The notes: a model not told the origin generated them from the letters alone. Numbered from the stretch's first letter, positions 47,655 to 59,955 are shown. The stretch: 64,000 bases of DNA from Aselliscus stoliczkanus (GCA_033961575.1 CM066728.1:29698352-29762351), one strand, 5' to 3'. Numbers and translations: made by a program.

Positions 47655-49300
47655 AGCCCTGGTGGCTGCTGTCAGGGAAACGCCCCCAGAGTTTCCCTCT
47701 GTCACACTGAATGAAGCCTGTCATGCCTCACCATTCCAAACTCAAGACAAAGTAACTTCACATCTTATGCTGGCCCAGTCCTTGTCCCAGCCTGTGACTC
47801 AACCACAACTCTTGACTCCAACCATGCCCCAAATCCACACCCCACCTCTGTCTCAGATACAGACCAAGACCCGTCTCACTCCCTCCTTCTCAATCCAACC
47901 ACCATCACGTTCTGCACCCCAGATCATGACTTCTGGGGTCACTTGCCCTACATCTCAGAATAAGGCACCGTCTTTCATCCCAATTGGAATGGAAAACCTG
48001 GAATGTCAGGTTTTGAAGAAGCAACCAGAAGAGGGGAAATCTTTACCATTCCTGGTTGAAAAAACTCAAGAAATCATTAGTCAACCGACTCCCAACCATC
48101 CCCTGGACAATGGAGCCTCCCACATGCAGGCTTCAGTCTCCTTTGTTCCTGATGATTTACTGACCCCTGAACACCGGGAGCCAATAAAGCAACATCTTCT
48201 GCAGAGATTCACTCCCTCACAGCCCTCTGCATTTACTAGAGAATGCAGCCAGTATACAGAGAAGATAAAACTCAGGTGCCAGGGAAGGATCCCACCAATC
48301 ATGGACCTGGCCAAGGAGGTAGGGCATAGTGTTGAGAGGACCCTAAGCGACTTATGGAGCGTCTCAGGCAGATGCCCAGTGAAGGCTCAGGGTGCCAACT
48401 CTAAGGAGTCAGAAAGAAACTCTGTGAGTCCTTCAACAAGGGACCCACATAAGAACTATCCACAAAATGTCCTGAGAGTCCACTTGGACAGGAAGTTGGG
48501 GCAATTCCATGAGGGTCAGATCCCCATGGATGGTCATGGTTCCAGGCTTGCTTCCAACTATGCACTGGACCTTCTTGGAGGGTCAGATGCTCACAGGGAA
48601 GCCAGAAAGCCAGCATCTTCTAAGGGTTGGGAACCCTCCTTGAACACTTCTCACAAATTTTCCGTTTCCAGTACACGCTCTCGACAGTTGCCAGAAGCAC
48701 ATATTGGACGGGCTCAGGGGAGGCATTGGAAGAGCCTACCCCACAAGCTGCGGAAGCCCAGAGAACTCTTTAAGTTGGAAAAGGCTCGACGCTCACTCTT
48801 TCAATATTCCTCCATTACCTGCTCAGTCACCTGTGCATCCAGGGCCCTCTCAAAAGCCAGGGTCGCTGCGTTCTTTGGAAAACCTCCTCAGCCCCATTCG
48901 GGAGGAAATTTGATGACAGAAGACACAGGGCCCAATCCTCAGCCTGTTCCAGGAGATAGAGTAATCACAGATGAGTCGGGTTCCACCCCAGAGGGTGACC
49001 TCCATACCGTCTCCATACCTGTGTTTGAGGAAATCCAAAGTTCCCTGGGAAGAACCCCACATGGTGATGGCTGTGGGCTCTCAGAGGCACCTCTGGTTAT
49101 GCAAGAAGACAGGCCGCCCTCTCAGAATGTCATATATCCTTTTGTGGGCAGAATCTGGCATAGCAACAGTGTTGTGGGGGCGAAGAAAGACAGTTTTGAG
49201 CTGAGTCCCAGAGCGGTAGTGGCCAAGAAAGTGCCATTTGAGGAGACTGGCTCAGACCTCACAAGGTTCCTGTCAAAGCATTACAATATTGGAGCTCAAA
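47655..49300 (+). pseudogene. SPATA31: SPATA31-like exon 4, second frame segment
   Basis: Continues the family order with PEFPSVTLNEACHASPFQTQ, SGVTCPTSQNKAPSF, ECQVLKKQPEEGKSLPF, DDLLTPEHREPIKQHLLQRF and WKSLPHKLRKPRELFKLEKA. There are no internal stops over about 545 codons. The frame ends at 49326. The similarity moves to the next frame around 49290-49315, consistent with a one-base insertion or a two-base deletion. Confidence 0.85.
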
Positions 49301-50318
49301 TCAGAGTCCCAGTCTTCAAGGGCTGAAGAGGCCAGGGAGGTAGTGGAGTCCCTGGATGCCTCTGCCTGGGAAGCCATCTTGGGACCCTGTGTGCTGGCCA
49401 GCCCCCGAGAGAGCCATGTTGATCTGAGAAGATCAGGGTCTGCAGGGTCCAGTAAGAGCTCCTCCCTACCTATGCAGTCGGACGGCCAAGATCCAGAAGA
49501 GCCACCCCTAGATGCACACCTTACCGAGTCTGAGCTTGGAGAGCTGGGAGAATCAGACAACCAGACACAGGGCGGTGCTGCTAGTGTGCTGCTCGAAGAC
49601 TGTGAAACCGGTGTGATCCTTCAAGACTGCGCGACTCACACGCTTATGCGAGACTGTCACTCTGATGTGTTCCTTGCAGCAGACATGTTGGCTTGTCAGG
49701 CATCTCTCTTTGATTCCCACAGTGTGTCCACTGGGGATCTGTCAGCTTCCCATGTGCTACATGACATCACATCAAGTGAAGGGAGCAGCCAGGGAGAGTC
49801 TTTGGGCCTGCAGGACCAGCATAAGAGCCAGGGCGAGATGTCTGTCCCCACTGTTGAGAGGGAGGACAGTAGGAGCCCAAGCCCAGGACAGCAGGGCTTG
49901 GCAGGACTGAGGACCTCTGGAGCCATTAGGATGAGCATTGGTCAAGACAAACAGTCAGCCAAGTGCTTAACGAGCAAATCCTTCCAGCTCACTGAGAACA
50001 GACAGGCTTCTCCGGAAGACCTCTTCAAAAAGAAGAATAAGCACCTTCTGCAGTGTGTCTGCCCCAGGAACGGTAAAGGGCCGGAACGCACCCTCCAGAA
50101 AGGCCAGCCCTCAGCTGCCACTGCCCAGAGATGGGAGCCCGCCCAGAGCAGCTCAGTTCTGAAGAGCAGAGCGGCGGAGGCTCAGGCACTGCTGAAAACT
50201 GTGGGGCACATCCTAGAGGAGAACATCGCAGTTCACCACGAACGCTCTGCCTCAGGGTTCACTTGGTGCAAAGGAGAATGCCATGCTCCGGCAGGTCCAC
50301 AAGTCTGCTCCCACAGGA
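49300..50318 (+). pseudogene. SPATA31: SPATA31-like exon 4, third frame segment
   Basis: Encodes SQSSRAEEAREVVESLD, then acidic repeated ILQDCATHTLMRDC-like units (49570-49680), DLFKKKNKHLLQCV and SRAAEAQALLKTVGHILEEN. The latter corresponds to the conserved C-terminal region of SPATA31. Without correction it stops at 50329. Confidence 0.82.
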
Positions 50319-50690
50319 GAGAAAACTGATGAAAGACTCAGCCTCCGGTCAGCAAGCCACGCCTAGGGGCCATCACAGTCTGCACAAGAGCATGTGGGCC
50401 ACAGACAGAAACAGCCAGGGGGCCTTCCCACCCAGGGAGCCAGCATTGCCAGGACCCTGCCAGCATGGGCGGAGAGGGGCCGTGCCCTCAGGCAGCCCCC
50501 GCCACTCTCCAAGGCAGTGGCCCATTCAAACATGTGTCCCCTCTGCTCAACAAGGGTGTAGTTCTCACACCTCCCCTGGTAGGAGAATTTGCCAAGAAAG
50601 AAGACAAATCAGGCAGAGAGAAACTTTTTTACTCAGGTTATGTGCTAAGGGCTGCTTCCTAAGTCAATTTTCATCCTTTCCCAAAATAAA
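50318..50690 (+). pseudogene. SPATA31: SPATA31-like exon 4, C-terminal tail frame
   Basis: After a third shift the C-terminal similarity resumes as ERKLMKDSASGQQATPRGHH and later PPREPALPGPCQHG. The stop is not where expected: this frame stays open to 50916, past the AATAAA at 50685. A further lesion or loss of the normal stop is likely. Confidence 0.6.
50685..50690 (+). terminator. Putative polyadenylation signal of SPATA31-like locus
   Basis: AATAAA followed within 10-20 bases by the T-rich TGTTTTTTCCTC, a plausible cleavage and polyadenylation context. Confidence 0.5.
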
Positions 50691-53600
50691 TGTTTTTTCC
50701 TCAGGAGAGCTGGTATCCTCTGTCTGTGCCCTACACGGGGTAGGGAAAGTGCCTGCTTTGGCTTCCAGAAGGGATGGGACATGGAGGGAGGTTGACAGCA
50801 GTAAAAGGCCTGCCTACCCTCATCCCTGCCCCTCAGTGAACTTTGTTTCCATAATAGCTTCATTACAAAAACAAACAAAAGCTTTCAGGACTTGTAAGGA
50901 TGAAGTTATAGTCTAGGGATGGTCCCTCACCCTCTGCTCCAGCCCAGATGGCCACTCCCTGGGCCTGACCACATGGGAAAGCGGGGAGTCCAGGCACACT
51001 TTCTCTAGAGTGATTCTGAGCTTTGTGTCACAGGCAGGACGTGCAGAGGGCCCACCTCCAGGGGGCGTCCTTGCCGTGGAGGACACTTCTGTCCCACGAG
51101 GGCCTGCTCCTGATGACCACAGGAATGGCCCTGCCTGTCTGCAGGCCTGTCATGCCCCCGACATGTGGGAGGAGAACGGGAGTGGAGGGCTGGTATAGGC
51201 ACAGCTTGTTCCTGCTGTCTCTCCCTGGAGCCAGGTCCTGCCTCTGGGCCCCATACAGAGTCACCTCGGGCTGGGGGCAGCAATGACAGCACAGCCAGGA
51301 TCCGTGCAAGGAGTGGGATCCAGGGCAGAGAGTGCCCCTCGCCCTTGGGAGCTTAGAAGGGGGCGGCACAGAGATCTTTGACAGAGACCCCTTATGGAAA
51401 GACTTCAGCCAGAACCCCCCGATAGAGACCCACATTCAGAGACCATACACAGAGACCCCCCCACTGGGAAATCCCACACGAAGGCCTCTCTCTGAGATGC
51501 CCCTCACGAAATTCATATGCAGAACTGGCACAGAGACCTCACAGGCGTTCTGTAGGAGCCTGAGCAGCCACCCATTGCTCTCAGTGGATCTGAAGCCACT
51601 TAGCAAACGGGCAGCACGGAGGGAATATCAGTGAGTCTGACTCCCTGAGAACCCAGAGACACTCCCACATGGCCAGCATTGTACCCAGGGCTGTTTCTGG
51701 CTGGGGAGCTTGCGCATGAACTTTTGTCCATTTGTACTGCCATTCATTGCCTCTGAACAACAGAATGAGAGATGTGGACCTGCACACTTCTTCCTCCACA
51801 GCTTTTTATCAGCTTGAGCTCTGACTCACTTCAGAGAATCACAGATTTTAAACAAGTATCAAATTCTGCCACTTCAATGAGAAATAAAATCTTATGTGAC
51901 TATTTTTAGTTACTGTCTAGTCACATGGTGTCCATGTCACCTTATTTCACTGGGGACAAGATATGCACTCAGGATGGCTGACTTCTTTACTTTGGACACA
52001 CAATAAAGGCCTGCAGCAAATGGGCTCTAGGAAAACAATCAACCATCAGAAGCAGCATCTGGAGGGCTCCTTCACCTCCAGGGGGCTCAGGAACTGGCAC
52101 ATTGCTTTGCACATAACAGCTTGTGTCACATTTGTGGGTTTTGTTTCATTTTTAAATGAAAGCGGCTAACAACTATGTGAAGATATCTGCAAATGAGTCA
52201 GATGTCTGGCAGTACTCTTACTTCATCCTCTGGCAAAATTATAGTTCTTGTTTTGCCCCCTTAAAACGTAGTGATATCCTGAAGTGGGATTCCACGTGAT
52301 TCCAGTATATGACAAATTCTTAATGTTCAGCTAACAGAGCTTAAACTGATGACTATTTAGCAGGATTCATCTTTAACATAAATGGAAAATGCACATTTTC
52401 CAAGACTGAGGCAGTCGTCGGCATTTTATATCCACTGTAGGGCTGAAAAACGATGGGCACAATTATTCAAATCATTAGTTAGGAATGTTACAAAATATAT
52501 TATTTAATGTAGGCTTGATATATACACATAGCGTAACAAAATACCACAAGGGACAGCTTAACATCTGAATTGAGAAAAGTATAGAGTACTAATCAAAGTG
52601 TACACTAATGGACACAAAGGGTCTACATTAGTCATCATAATTCTCACTTTACAAGTCAAGCGCTTTCCAAAGGGCGCACTTTAGTGAGACTACCTACATA
52701 TTGCTTGCTGCTCAGGAACAACTCATTGTCCTTACCTTGTTAAAATCTATTTCATAGCAGTTGTCAAGTGTGTGTCATTAGTTAAATCTCTCAGATTATC
52801 CATCAAGATGGCAGAGTCACAGTTCTTTCCCTAAGAGAAACGGAGCTGACAATCAGCGCTTTGGGCCTCTATTTCAACAAGAAATTCCCTTCTCTTAATA
52901 ATTTACAGATTTATAACTGTTTTTCTACCGTGATGCCTTACAATGTGATTGGGTTCCAAATTGTTGAAATATGGTCATGGATGTCTACTAGTATTGTATT
53001 GAATTGAATTTTTCCTTTGGAATATAGCTTAAGCATATAAGTCATGTTTTGTGTTTAATAACTGGTTTGGTTTTATTCTGCACTTCACATATGACAGCCT
53101 CAAACCCAACCCTTAGATTTTCTCTTCTGCCTGTGTTGTTCTTTGAGATCCTTGTCACCAGGGACCATTTCTCCCAGGAGCATATGCAGTCTGGCCCTCA
53201 TGCAGTGGGGACACACAGGCCCTCAAAGTCCTGGCTCTCCAGCTCTGGGACTGGGGTCCTCCCCCCCCACCTTTGACTGTGCCAAGGCTCTGCCCAGGTC
53301 CTGTCACCCAGCGGTGGCCCTAAGCCAGGAATGCCAAACAGGTTGCATGTATGTATCAGCTGTGAGTAAACGTGGGATGCCGCTTGGAGCCCCAGTTGAG
53401 GGTAGTGAGGCAGGTAGTCTGGGTTCCATTACAAAGAATGCGGTGTTCCACTGGCAACATCTGCCATGGCAACACCCACTGGACATGTCTGGAATGGGCA
53501 CACTGGAGGAACAGGCTGCATGCCAGCCACCAGCTGACTAATCAGAGAACAATCAGCCTCGCCTGGTCACTCTCCCTGGTCAGATGGCTGAAGAGGCATC

Positions 53601-54211
53601 CTGAGGGCCACAAAGTTGCAATTGGCTTCTCCAGGCCATGGATGGAAGAGTATGAGTCCAAAGCTAGAGGGAGCTTGCACCAGCAGCCCCCTCAGGGCCC
53701 CACGGGGCTCTGCACGTTGCAGCTCCTTCTCCTCTGAAGTCAGCTTCATCCAGGCAAAGATAGCTGGCTGGATGTCAAAATGAGGTCGATGCAACTTGGG
53801 CACAGAAGCACTCTTCCATGGCACTTACACAGAAATAACCTTAGTCCCTGGATAAAGTCTCAATAATTTCCAGTCCAAACTACAAAGCTTCATCTTCAAT
53901 GTGCTACTGAGAGAGTAGAGTAGAGCAACAGGACAGTCTTACTTTAATCAAGTTCCAGAATGAGGGCACACTGTTTTGAAAAGCACTGTGTCAGCAGAAG
54001 ACACAAGGGTGTGCGAAAGAGCATGTGTCTAAAAAATACCAAAGGCCCCAAACTTAACCCAGCTTGGCCGTGGGTCTCCCCTTGGTGCCTCTCCATATCC
54101 CAAGCGGGAGCTACTTTCTCATGCTGAATTGGGAATGTCACAGTGCTCCGGATATGTGTGCCCGAGTTTGTTTCAGTCCTCTCCTCATGCTAGAGGGTTC
54201 TGGATGCTTTT
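50691..54211. other. No gene recognised; SPATA31 downstream flank
   Basis: Moderately GC-rich to about 51700, then AT-rich. Contains irregular AGAGACCC-type repeats at about 51375-51500. Open frames at 51028-51435 (minus), 53143-53541 and 53372-53737 (plus) overlap in several phases and match no family I know. The GC-rich part may be the duplicated flank of the SPATA31 copy. Confidence 0.4.
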
Positions 54212-55571
54212 GTTTGTTTGTTTATTTGTTTAATGTATTGGAGTTACATTGAGTAGTAAATTCATATAGGTTCCAAGTGTACATTTCTATAGTACATCAT
54301 CTGTACATTGCATTTTGTGTTCACCACCCAGAGTCACTTCTCCTTTCATCACCACATATTTGACCCCCTCTTCTACCAACACCTCTCCCTTCCCCTCTGG
54401 TAACCACTAAACTGTTGTCTGTGTCTGTGACTTATTGTTTCTTTGTTTGTGTCCCTTGTTCCTTTGTTGCTTTCAGTATTATATCCCACATATAATTGAA
54501 GTCCTGTGGTCCTCGACTTTCTTTTGTCTCACTTATTTTTCTTAGCATAATAATATCAAGGTCCATCAATGTTGTGCACCTATTTGATTTTGATGTATTA
54601 TCTTTTCAATATATTATTATATTCAATATGCTAGTATTTTGTTTAGGATTTTTACAGGTATATTCCTCAGATTTTCTTTTTTGTGTTGTTCTCACCAGGT
54701 TTTGGCATCAGGGTGATGTTGGCCTTGTAATATGTGTTAGGAAGTATTACTTTCTCTTCAATTTTGTGGAAGAGTTTGAGGGGATAGATGTTAAATCTTC
54801 TTTAAATATTTTCTAGAATTCACTAGTAAAGCCATCTGGTCCTGGACTTTTATTTTTTGAGTGGTGTTTGATGAATGTTTCAATTTCCTTACTGTTGATC
54901 ATATTAGAGGTAAACCTGAGATTGCGAGTAATGTGGTTTGCGAGTGTTCTGCAAGACGAGCAAACATTTCTAATACATTTTAATGTCGTAAACGAGCGAT
55001 GTCTTGCAACATGAGTAGTTTGTTTCTGGAACGAATGATGCTCGCAAGCCAAGGTATTACTTTTAGATTTTCCAATTATTCATGATTCAGTCTAGGAAGG
55101 TTATATATTTCTAAGATCGTGTCCATTTCTTCTAGGTTATTGAATTTGATGGTTGTATTGCCTTTCATAGTATTTTTGTATAGTCCTCTGTATTTCAGTA
55201 GTGTCCCTTATAACTACTCCTCTCTCATTTCTGATTTTGTTTATTTGAGTCTTTTCTCTTTAGTGAGTCTAGCCAGAAGTTTGTCAATTTATCTTTTCAA
55301 AAAACCAACTCTTTGTTACATTAATTCTTCTATTGTCTTTTTTCTTTTCTATTTCAGTTAATTCTGCTCTAATTTTTATTATTTTCTTCATTCTACTGAC
55401 TTTGGGCTTCATTTGTTCTCCTTTCTCTTGTCCTTTAAGGTGAAATAGTAGATTCTTTATTTGAGATTTTCCTTGTTCCCTGACATAGGGCTGTAATGCT
55501 ATAAACTTCCCTCTTATGAATGGTTTGGCTGCATTCCAGAGTTTTTGATACATTCTATCATCATTCTCATG
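54212..55571 (-). mobile_element. L1 3' part of a split element
   Basis: The 3' end lies at about 54212. Internally 55553-55284 (minus) encodes YQKLWNAAKPFIRGKFIALQ and NVTKSWFFEKIN, and 55052-54813 includes SKNKSPGPDGFTSEF, the linker and start of the L1 reverse transcriptase. An internal section of ORF2 between about 54560 and 54600 is missing. It runs up to the second half-LINE, and its 5' continuation appears at 59130. Confidence 0.82.
54914..55062 (+). mobile_element. Possible MITE inserted in L1
   Basis: About 150 bp that does not belong to L1, between TA dinucleotides. Its two ends both carry TTGCGAG when read inwards (GAGATTGCGAG on the left and GGCTTGCGAGC in the reverse complement of the right). 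It is CpG-richer than its host and non-coding. A mariner-type MITE is the best guess. Confidence 0.45.
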
Positions 55572-55604
55572 TGTTTCTATGCTTTTTTTTTTTTTTGCCT
55601 CTGA

Positions 55605-58600
55605 CTTTATATTTTTCTTTTTTTAATTATTTTCAGGTGTACAACACGATGTGATAGTTATACTCTTTACCCACCAAAGGGACAACCCCCTCCCCCAGTT
55701 CGCCACTCCACTCCTCCTCCCCCGTATCATACATATCCGCTACAATTCCTTGGACTCCCTTCCACAGTACACTCCACATCCCGTGACTATCTATATATTC
55801 AGTTACAGTTGGCTTACAATATTATACAACATCAGCTTCAGGTGTACAGTGCAGTGATCAAGCCTGTACTCCATCCATGAAGTGGTCTTCCTAACAAGAC
55901 ATTTGACTATCTGACACGCCATAAAATTTTTACAACATTATTATATTCCCTGAACTGTGTTTCATATCCCTGTGGCAATATTGTAGTTGTCTATTTATGC
56001 TGTCTAATCCTTTCCCCTTCCTCCTGATCCCCACCCCCCTCCCTACTAGTAACCCTCAGTTTTTCCTCTATATCTATGAGTCTGTTTACTTTGATCGTTC
56101 ATTCAGTTTTTCAGACTCCACATATAAATGAGATCATATGGTACTTGTCTTCCTCCGACTGCCTTATTTCACTTAACATAATAGTCTCTTCACAACATTA
56201 TCAATTACATTCCCAGAACTGCCCCCATATCCCTGTGGCAACATTGTAGTCCCACCTACACTGTCCAAAACCTTCCCCTCTCCCTCATCCCCACTCCCTC
56301 CCAGCCAGCAACCATCAGTTTTTCCTTTATATCTGCTTGATATGACTTGAATCTTCTTAAATTTACTGAGACTTGTTTTGTGGCTTAACGTCGTCTATCC
56401 TGGAAAATGTCCCATGTGTACTTGAGAAGAATGTATATTCTGTTTTTTCAGGGTGAAATGCTCTAAAAATATCGATGAAGTCCAGCTGGTCTAAAGTGTC
56501 ATTTAAGGCCCCTCTTTCTGTGTTGATTTTCTGTCTAAAGGGTCTGTTCATTGGTGACAATGGTGTTGAAGTCCCCTACTATGATAGTGTTACTGTTGAT
56601 CTCTGTCTTTATGTCTGTCAAAATCTGTTATATGTAGTTAGGAGTTCCTATGTTGGGTGCAAAGGTGTTTATTTGGGTTATAGTGCTCTTCTTTGTCTTT
56701 CATTGTAGTCATTTTAAAGTCTATTTTGTCCAAAATAAGTATTGGTAGTCCAGCTTTTTTTTTTCTCATTTCCATTTGCATGAAATATCTTATTCCATCT
56801 GTAAACAGCATATACATGTGTCCTATTTTCTTATCCACTCAGCCACTCTCTGTCTTTTGTTTGCAGCATTTAGCCCATTCACATTTAAAATGATTACTGA
56901 TAGGTGCATATGTATTGCCACTTTGTTATTTGTATTTCTGGTCTCCCTGGGTTTGCTTGTTTACCCCTTTCTTTTGTTTAAAAAGCCCTTTTAACATTTT
57001 TTACATTGCTGGGTTGGTGGTAATGAATTCCTTAAGCTTATTCTTTTCTGAGAAGCTCTTTATTTCTCCTTCAATTTTAAGTGATAGCCATGCTGGGTAG
57101 AGCAATCTTGGTTGTAGGCCTTTATTTTGTGTCACTTTGAGTATTTCCTGCCACTCCCTTGTGGCCTGCAAGAGTTTCTGTAGACAAGTCAGCTGTTAGT
57201 CTAACAGGAGTTCCTTTGTATGTAACCTTCTGTCTTTCTCTTGCTGCCTCTAGGATTCTGTCTCTGTCTTTAACCTTTACCATTTTAACTATGATGTGTC
57301 TTGGTGTGGACCTGTTTGGGTTCAGCTTGTTTGGAACCCTCTGCACTTCCTGGGCATGTATGTTGATTTCCTTCACCAGGGTAGGGAAGTTTTCTGTCAT
57401 TATTTTTTCATTCAAATACATTCTTGACCCCTTGCTTCTTCTCTTCTTCTTCTGGTTATTCCTATGAGTCGAAGGTGGTTGTGCCTTCATTTTGTCTCAT
57501 AGGGCTCTTAAACTATTTTCATTGTTTTTTATTCTTTGGTCTTTTTGTTGTTCCAATTGGGTGATTTCTGTTATTTTTGTCTTCCAAATCGCTGATCCGC
57601 TCCTCTGCTTCATCTACTCTACTGGTAATTCCTTCGAGTGTGTTCTTCATTTCAGTTATTGTATGCTTTAGTTCTAACTGGTTGTTTTTTATGATTTCTC
57701 TATCCTTCCTTATGTCCTCACTAAGTTTGGTAAACATTCTTATCATCAGTGTTCTAAACTGTGTCTCTGAAAGGTTGGATCCCTCTGTTTCATTTGGTTC
57801 CATTTCTAGAGGTTTCTTCTGATCTTTTACTTGTGACATGTTTCTTTGTTTCCCCATTCTGGTTGTGGCTCTGGGATTTCTTTGGTGTATTAGATAGATC
57901 ACCAGGATAGCCCTGGCTGGATCACGCAGGCACACAGCTCACGGCCCAACACTCCCAGGAAAACTCCCAGTCTCAGCCTGTCCCAATCAGCCACTTGCAG
58001 ATCAGGCCAAGCAGCCCGACAACTAATCACCAGCCTGGCAACTCTGCAATCACAGTGCGGAGAGCCGGGACCGATGTGGGTTGCGCACTCCCACGTCTCA
58101 GTGAGCAGCCTGTTGGAGCCGGAGCATGCCCACCAGGCGCTCCCCTGGCAACGCAGCACAAGCCATGCGGAGGGTGGGGATCCGAGGCGGCTCGTGCACT
58201 CCTGGGTCTCAGCAAGCAGCCTGTTGGAGCCAGAGGGCACCCGCCCAGCGTTTCCCTGGCAACGCAGTATAAACGGGGTGGAGGCTGGGGATTCAAGGCC
58301 GCATGCGCGCGCACTTCTGCGCCAATTCCACCAGACCAATTAGGTCTCGGACCTGATCCTTCGTGGGAGGCCCAAGCCCGACAAAATGGCGTCCTCCCTA
58401 TACCACTCGCGTGCAGGCTCCACACCAGGGGAACAAGAGTCCAAAAACCTCCTGCCTTGCACCAAAGTTGCTCAGTTCAGTCCGTCCCCGTAGGCTCCTG
58501 GGTCCGGCTCACACAGCCACTCCCTCCACCAGGAACCAGGTAAGTGCTCACCGGCGAGCAAGCCCGGGCGCCGGCCCCACTGATTCTCCAGCCGCTCTAA

Positions 58601-58958
58601 GCCTCACAGAGCTGAGCAAAGAGAGTCCTCACTAATTTACTGCCAGCTATCTTGGAACTCCTCCTCCCGGCAAAGGAACTCTGGGCTGATGAGCTCGGTG
58701 TGCGGCCGGAGCGTCTCTCCCCCAACCAGAGAAGCTTCCCTCAGCTGGGGCTTCCCTCACGGGGCTCGCCCTCTCTGGTCTCCGCCCGTCCTGCCAGACC
58801 CGACGTGGCCTCCTCTTTAAGTTCTTCGTTTAGTGGGTCTGTTCATGTAGTGTTCCGGGGGCCTCCAGGGTTGAATGCTGTATAATTTGTAATTCTGGTG
58901 TGATCCTGGGAGGCAGTTAGCACAGCGTCTGTCTATTGCGCCATTTTACCGGAAGTCC
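55605..58958 (-). mobile_element. Internally deleted L1 (half-LINE), copy 2
   Basis: Same layout as copy 1: 5' end at 58958, GC-rich 5' UTR with the 111-bp unit (58103 and 58214), ORF1, the same shortened endonuclease remnant, the same breakpoint (56340/56341), partial plus full 3' UTR copies, and an A-rich end near 55605. It sits within an older minus-strand L1. The two copies differ at scattered bases and by private indels. Confidence 0.88.
57122..57857 (-). pseudogene. L1 ORF1 in half-LINE copy 2, frameshifted
   Basis: Start at 57857 (MGKQRNMSQVKDQKK). The coiled-coil region is readable to EERISDLEDK. An added T at about 57570, not present in copy 1, then shifts the frame, which ends at 57519. 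The RNA-binding section (ENFPTLVKEINIHAQEVQRV, PRHIIVKMVKVKDRDRIL) reads in another frame to 57122. A further change near 57200 replaces the copy-1 duplication. These lesions differ from those of copy 1. Confidence 0.82.
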
Positions 58959-58984
58959 TTTTGTTGTATTTGATGTCCTAGTTT

Positions 58985-59130
58985 TTGTTTGTTTGTTTGT
59001 TTGTTTGTTTTAGCTGAGCCATCCTGCCACCTGTTGGCAGCTCAGCTCCGGCATCGAAATACTGTTGCTCAGAGCTCAGCTCGCACTCTTGAGCGAGCTC
59101 TTAACCAACTGAGCCACTCTGCTGGCCCTT
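58985..59130 (-). mobile_element. tRNA-derived SINE, CAAA-tail type
   Basis: Reverse copy of the 40680 subfamily: TTTG repeats at 58985-59010, GCTGAGCCATCCTGCCAC, CTCAGAGCTCAGCTCGCACT, and head complement ending CTGCTGGCCC at about 59128. Confidence 0.88.
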
Positions 59131-59843
59131 TGTTTCTATGTATCTTTCCATCTCTCCTTTTATTTCTTCTCTGACCCACTTTTTCCTAGCATGTTATTTA
59201 ATCTCCATGTATTTTTCCCGTTTTTTATTTTTTGTGGTTTTTTTTGGCAGTTGGTCTCCAGTTTCAAAGCATTGTTGTCAGAGACTATGATTGGTATGAT
59301 TTCAATCTTCTTAAATTTGCTGAGTCTAGTTTTGTGTCCCATCATGTGGCTTATCCTTGAGAATGTTCCATGTGCACTGAAAAGGAATGTATAGTCTGGT
59401 ATTATAGAATGAAAGGCTCTGTAAATGTCAATTATGTCCATTTGATATAATGTGTCATTTAAGGCTGATAGTTCCTTATTGATTTTCTGTTTGGATGATC
59501 TATCCATACCTGTCAATGGTGTATTTAGGTCCCCTTCTATGATTGTGTTTTTGTCAGTTTCTCCCTTTTTTTTCTATTAGTAGTTGCTATATATATTTTG
59601 GTGCTCCCTGATTGGGGGCATAAGTACTATTGGTAAGTGTTATGTGTTCTTGTCATATTGTCCCCTTTATCATTATGAAATGCCCATCTTAGTCTCTTGT
59701 TACCTTTTGTATCCTGAAATCTGCTTCATTAGATATAAGTATGAATATACCCGCTTTTCTCAGGATGCCATTTGCTTGCAGTATCATTTTCCACCCTTTC
59801 ACTTTGAGTCTATATTTGTCCTTGCAGCTGAGATGTGTCTCTT

Positions 59844-59955
59844 TTAATTTTTTTTTTTTTTGAGGGCAGTGTTATTGGCCCTCATATGTGGGACCGAATC
59901 GGGGCCGCTGGCTTCCGAAGCCAGCGCTTAACCACCGTGCCACTAGGCCGGCCCT
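59844..59955 (-). mobile_element. Short tRNA-derived SINE in L1
   Basis: Reverse copy: T tract, GAGGGCAGTGTTATTGGCCC, head complement ending CACTAGGCCGGCCC. A perfect 15-bp duplication, TGAGATGTGTCTCTT, flanks it at 59829-59843 and 59956-59970. Confidence 0.94.

Larger units (their letters stand above)
44734..50690 (+). pseudogene. SPATA31: SPATA31-family locus, probably a pseudogene
   Basis: Four-exon layout of the SPATA31 (FAM75) family: 44734-44916, 45670-45721, 46299-46359, and a large last exon from 46669. All three introns have GT-AG ends and phases fit (0, 1, 0 mod 3 after two carried bases). The product has an N-terminal membrane segment (about residues 23-45), a short basic exon, a leucine-rich helix exon, then a long Pro/Ser-rich region. 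SPATA31 proteins are testis-expressed and needed for spermatid development. The last exon is broken by frameshifts near 47654, 49300 and 50318, with otherwise long open frames between. AATAAA at 50685-50690 may be the polyadenylation signal. Retained introns show it is a DNA duplicate, not a retrocopy. Recent loss or assembly error could both explain it. Confidence 0.88.
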
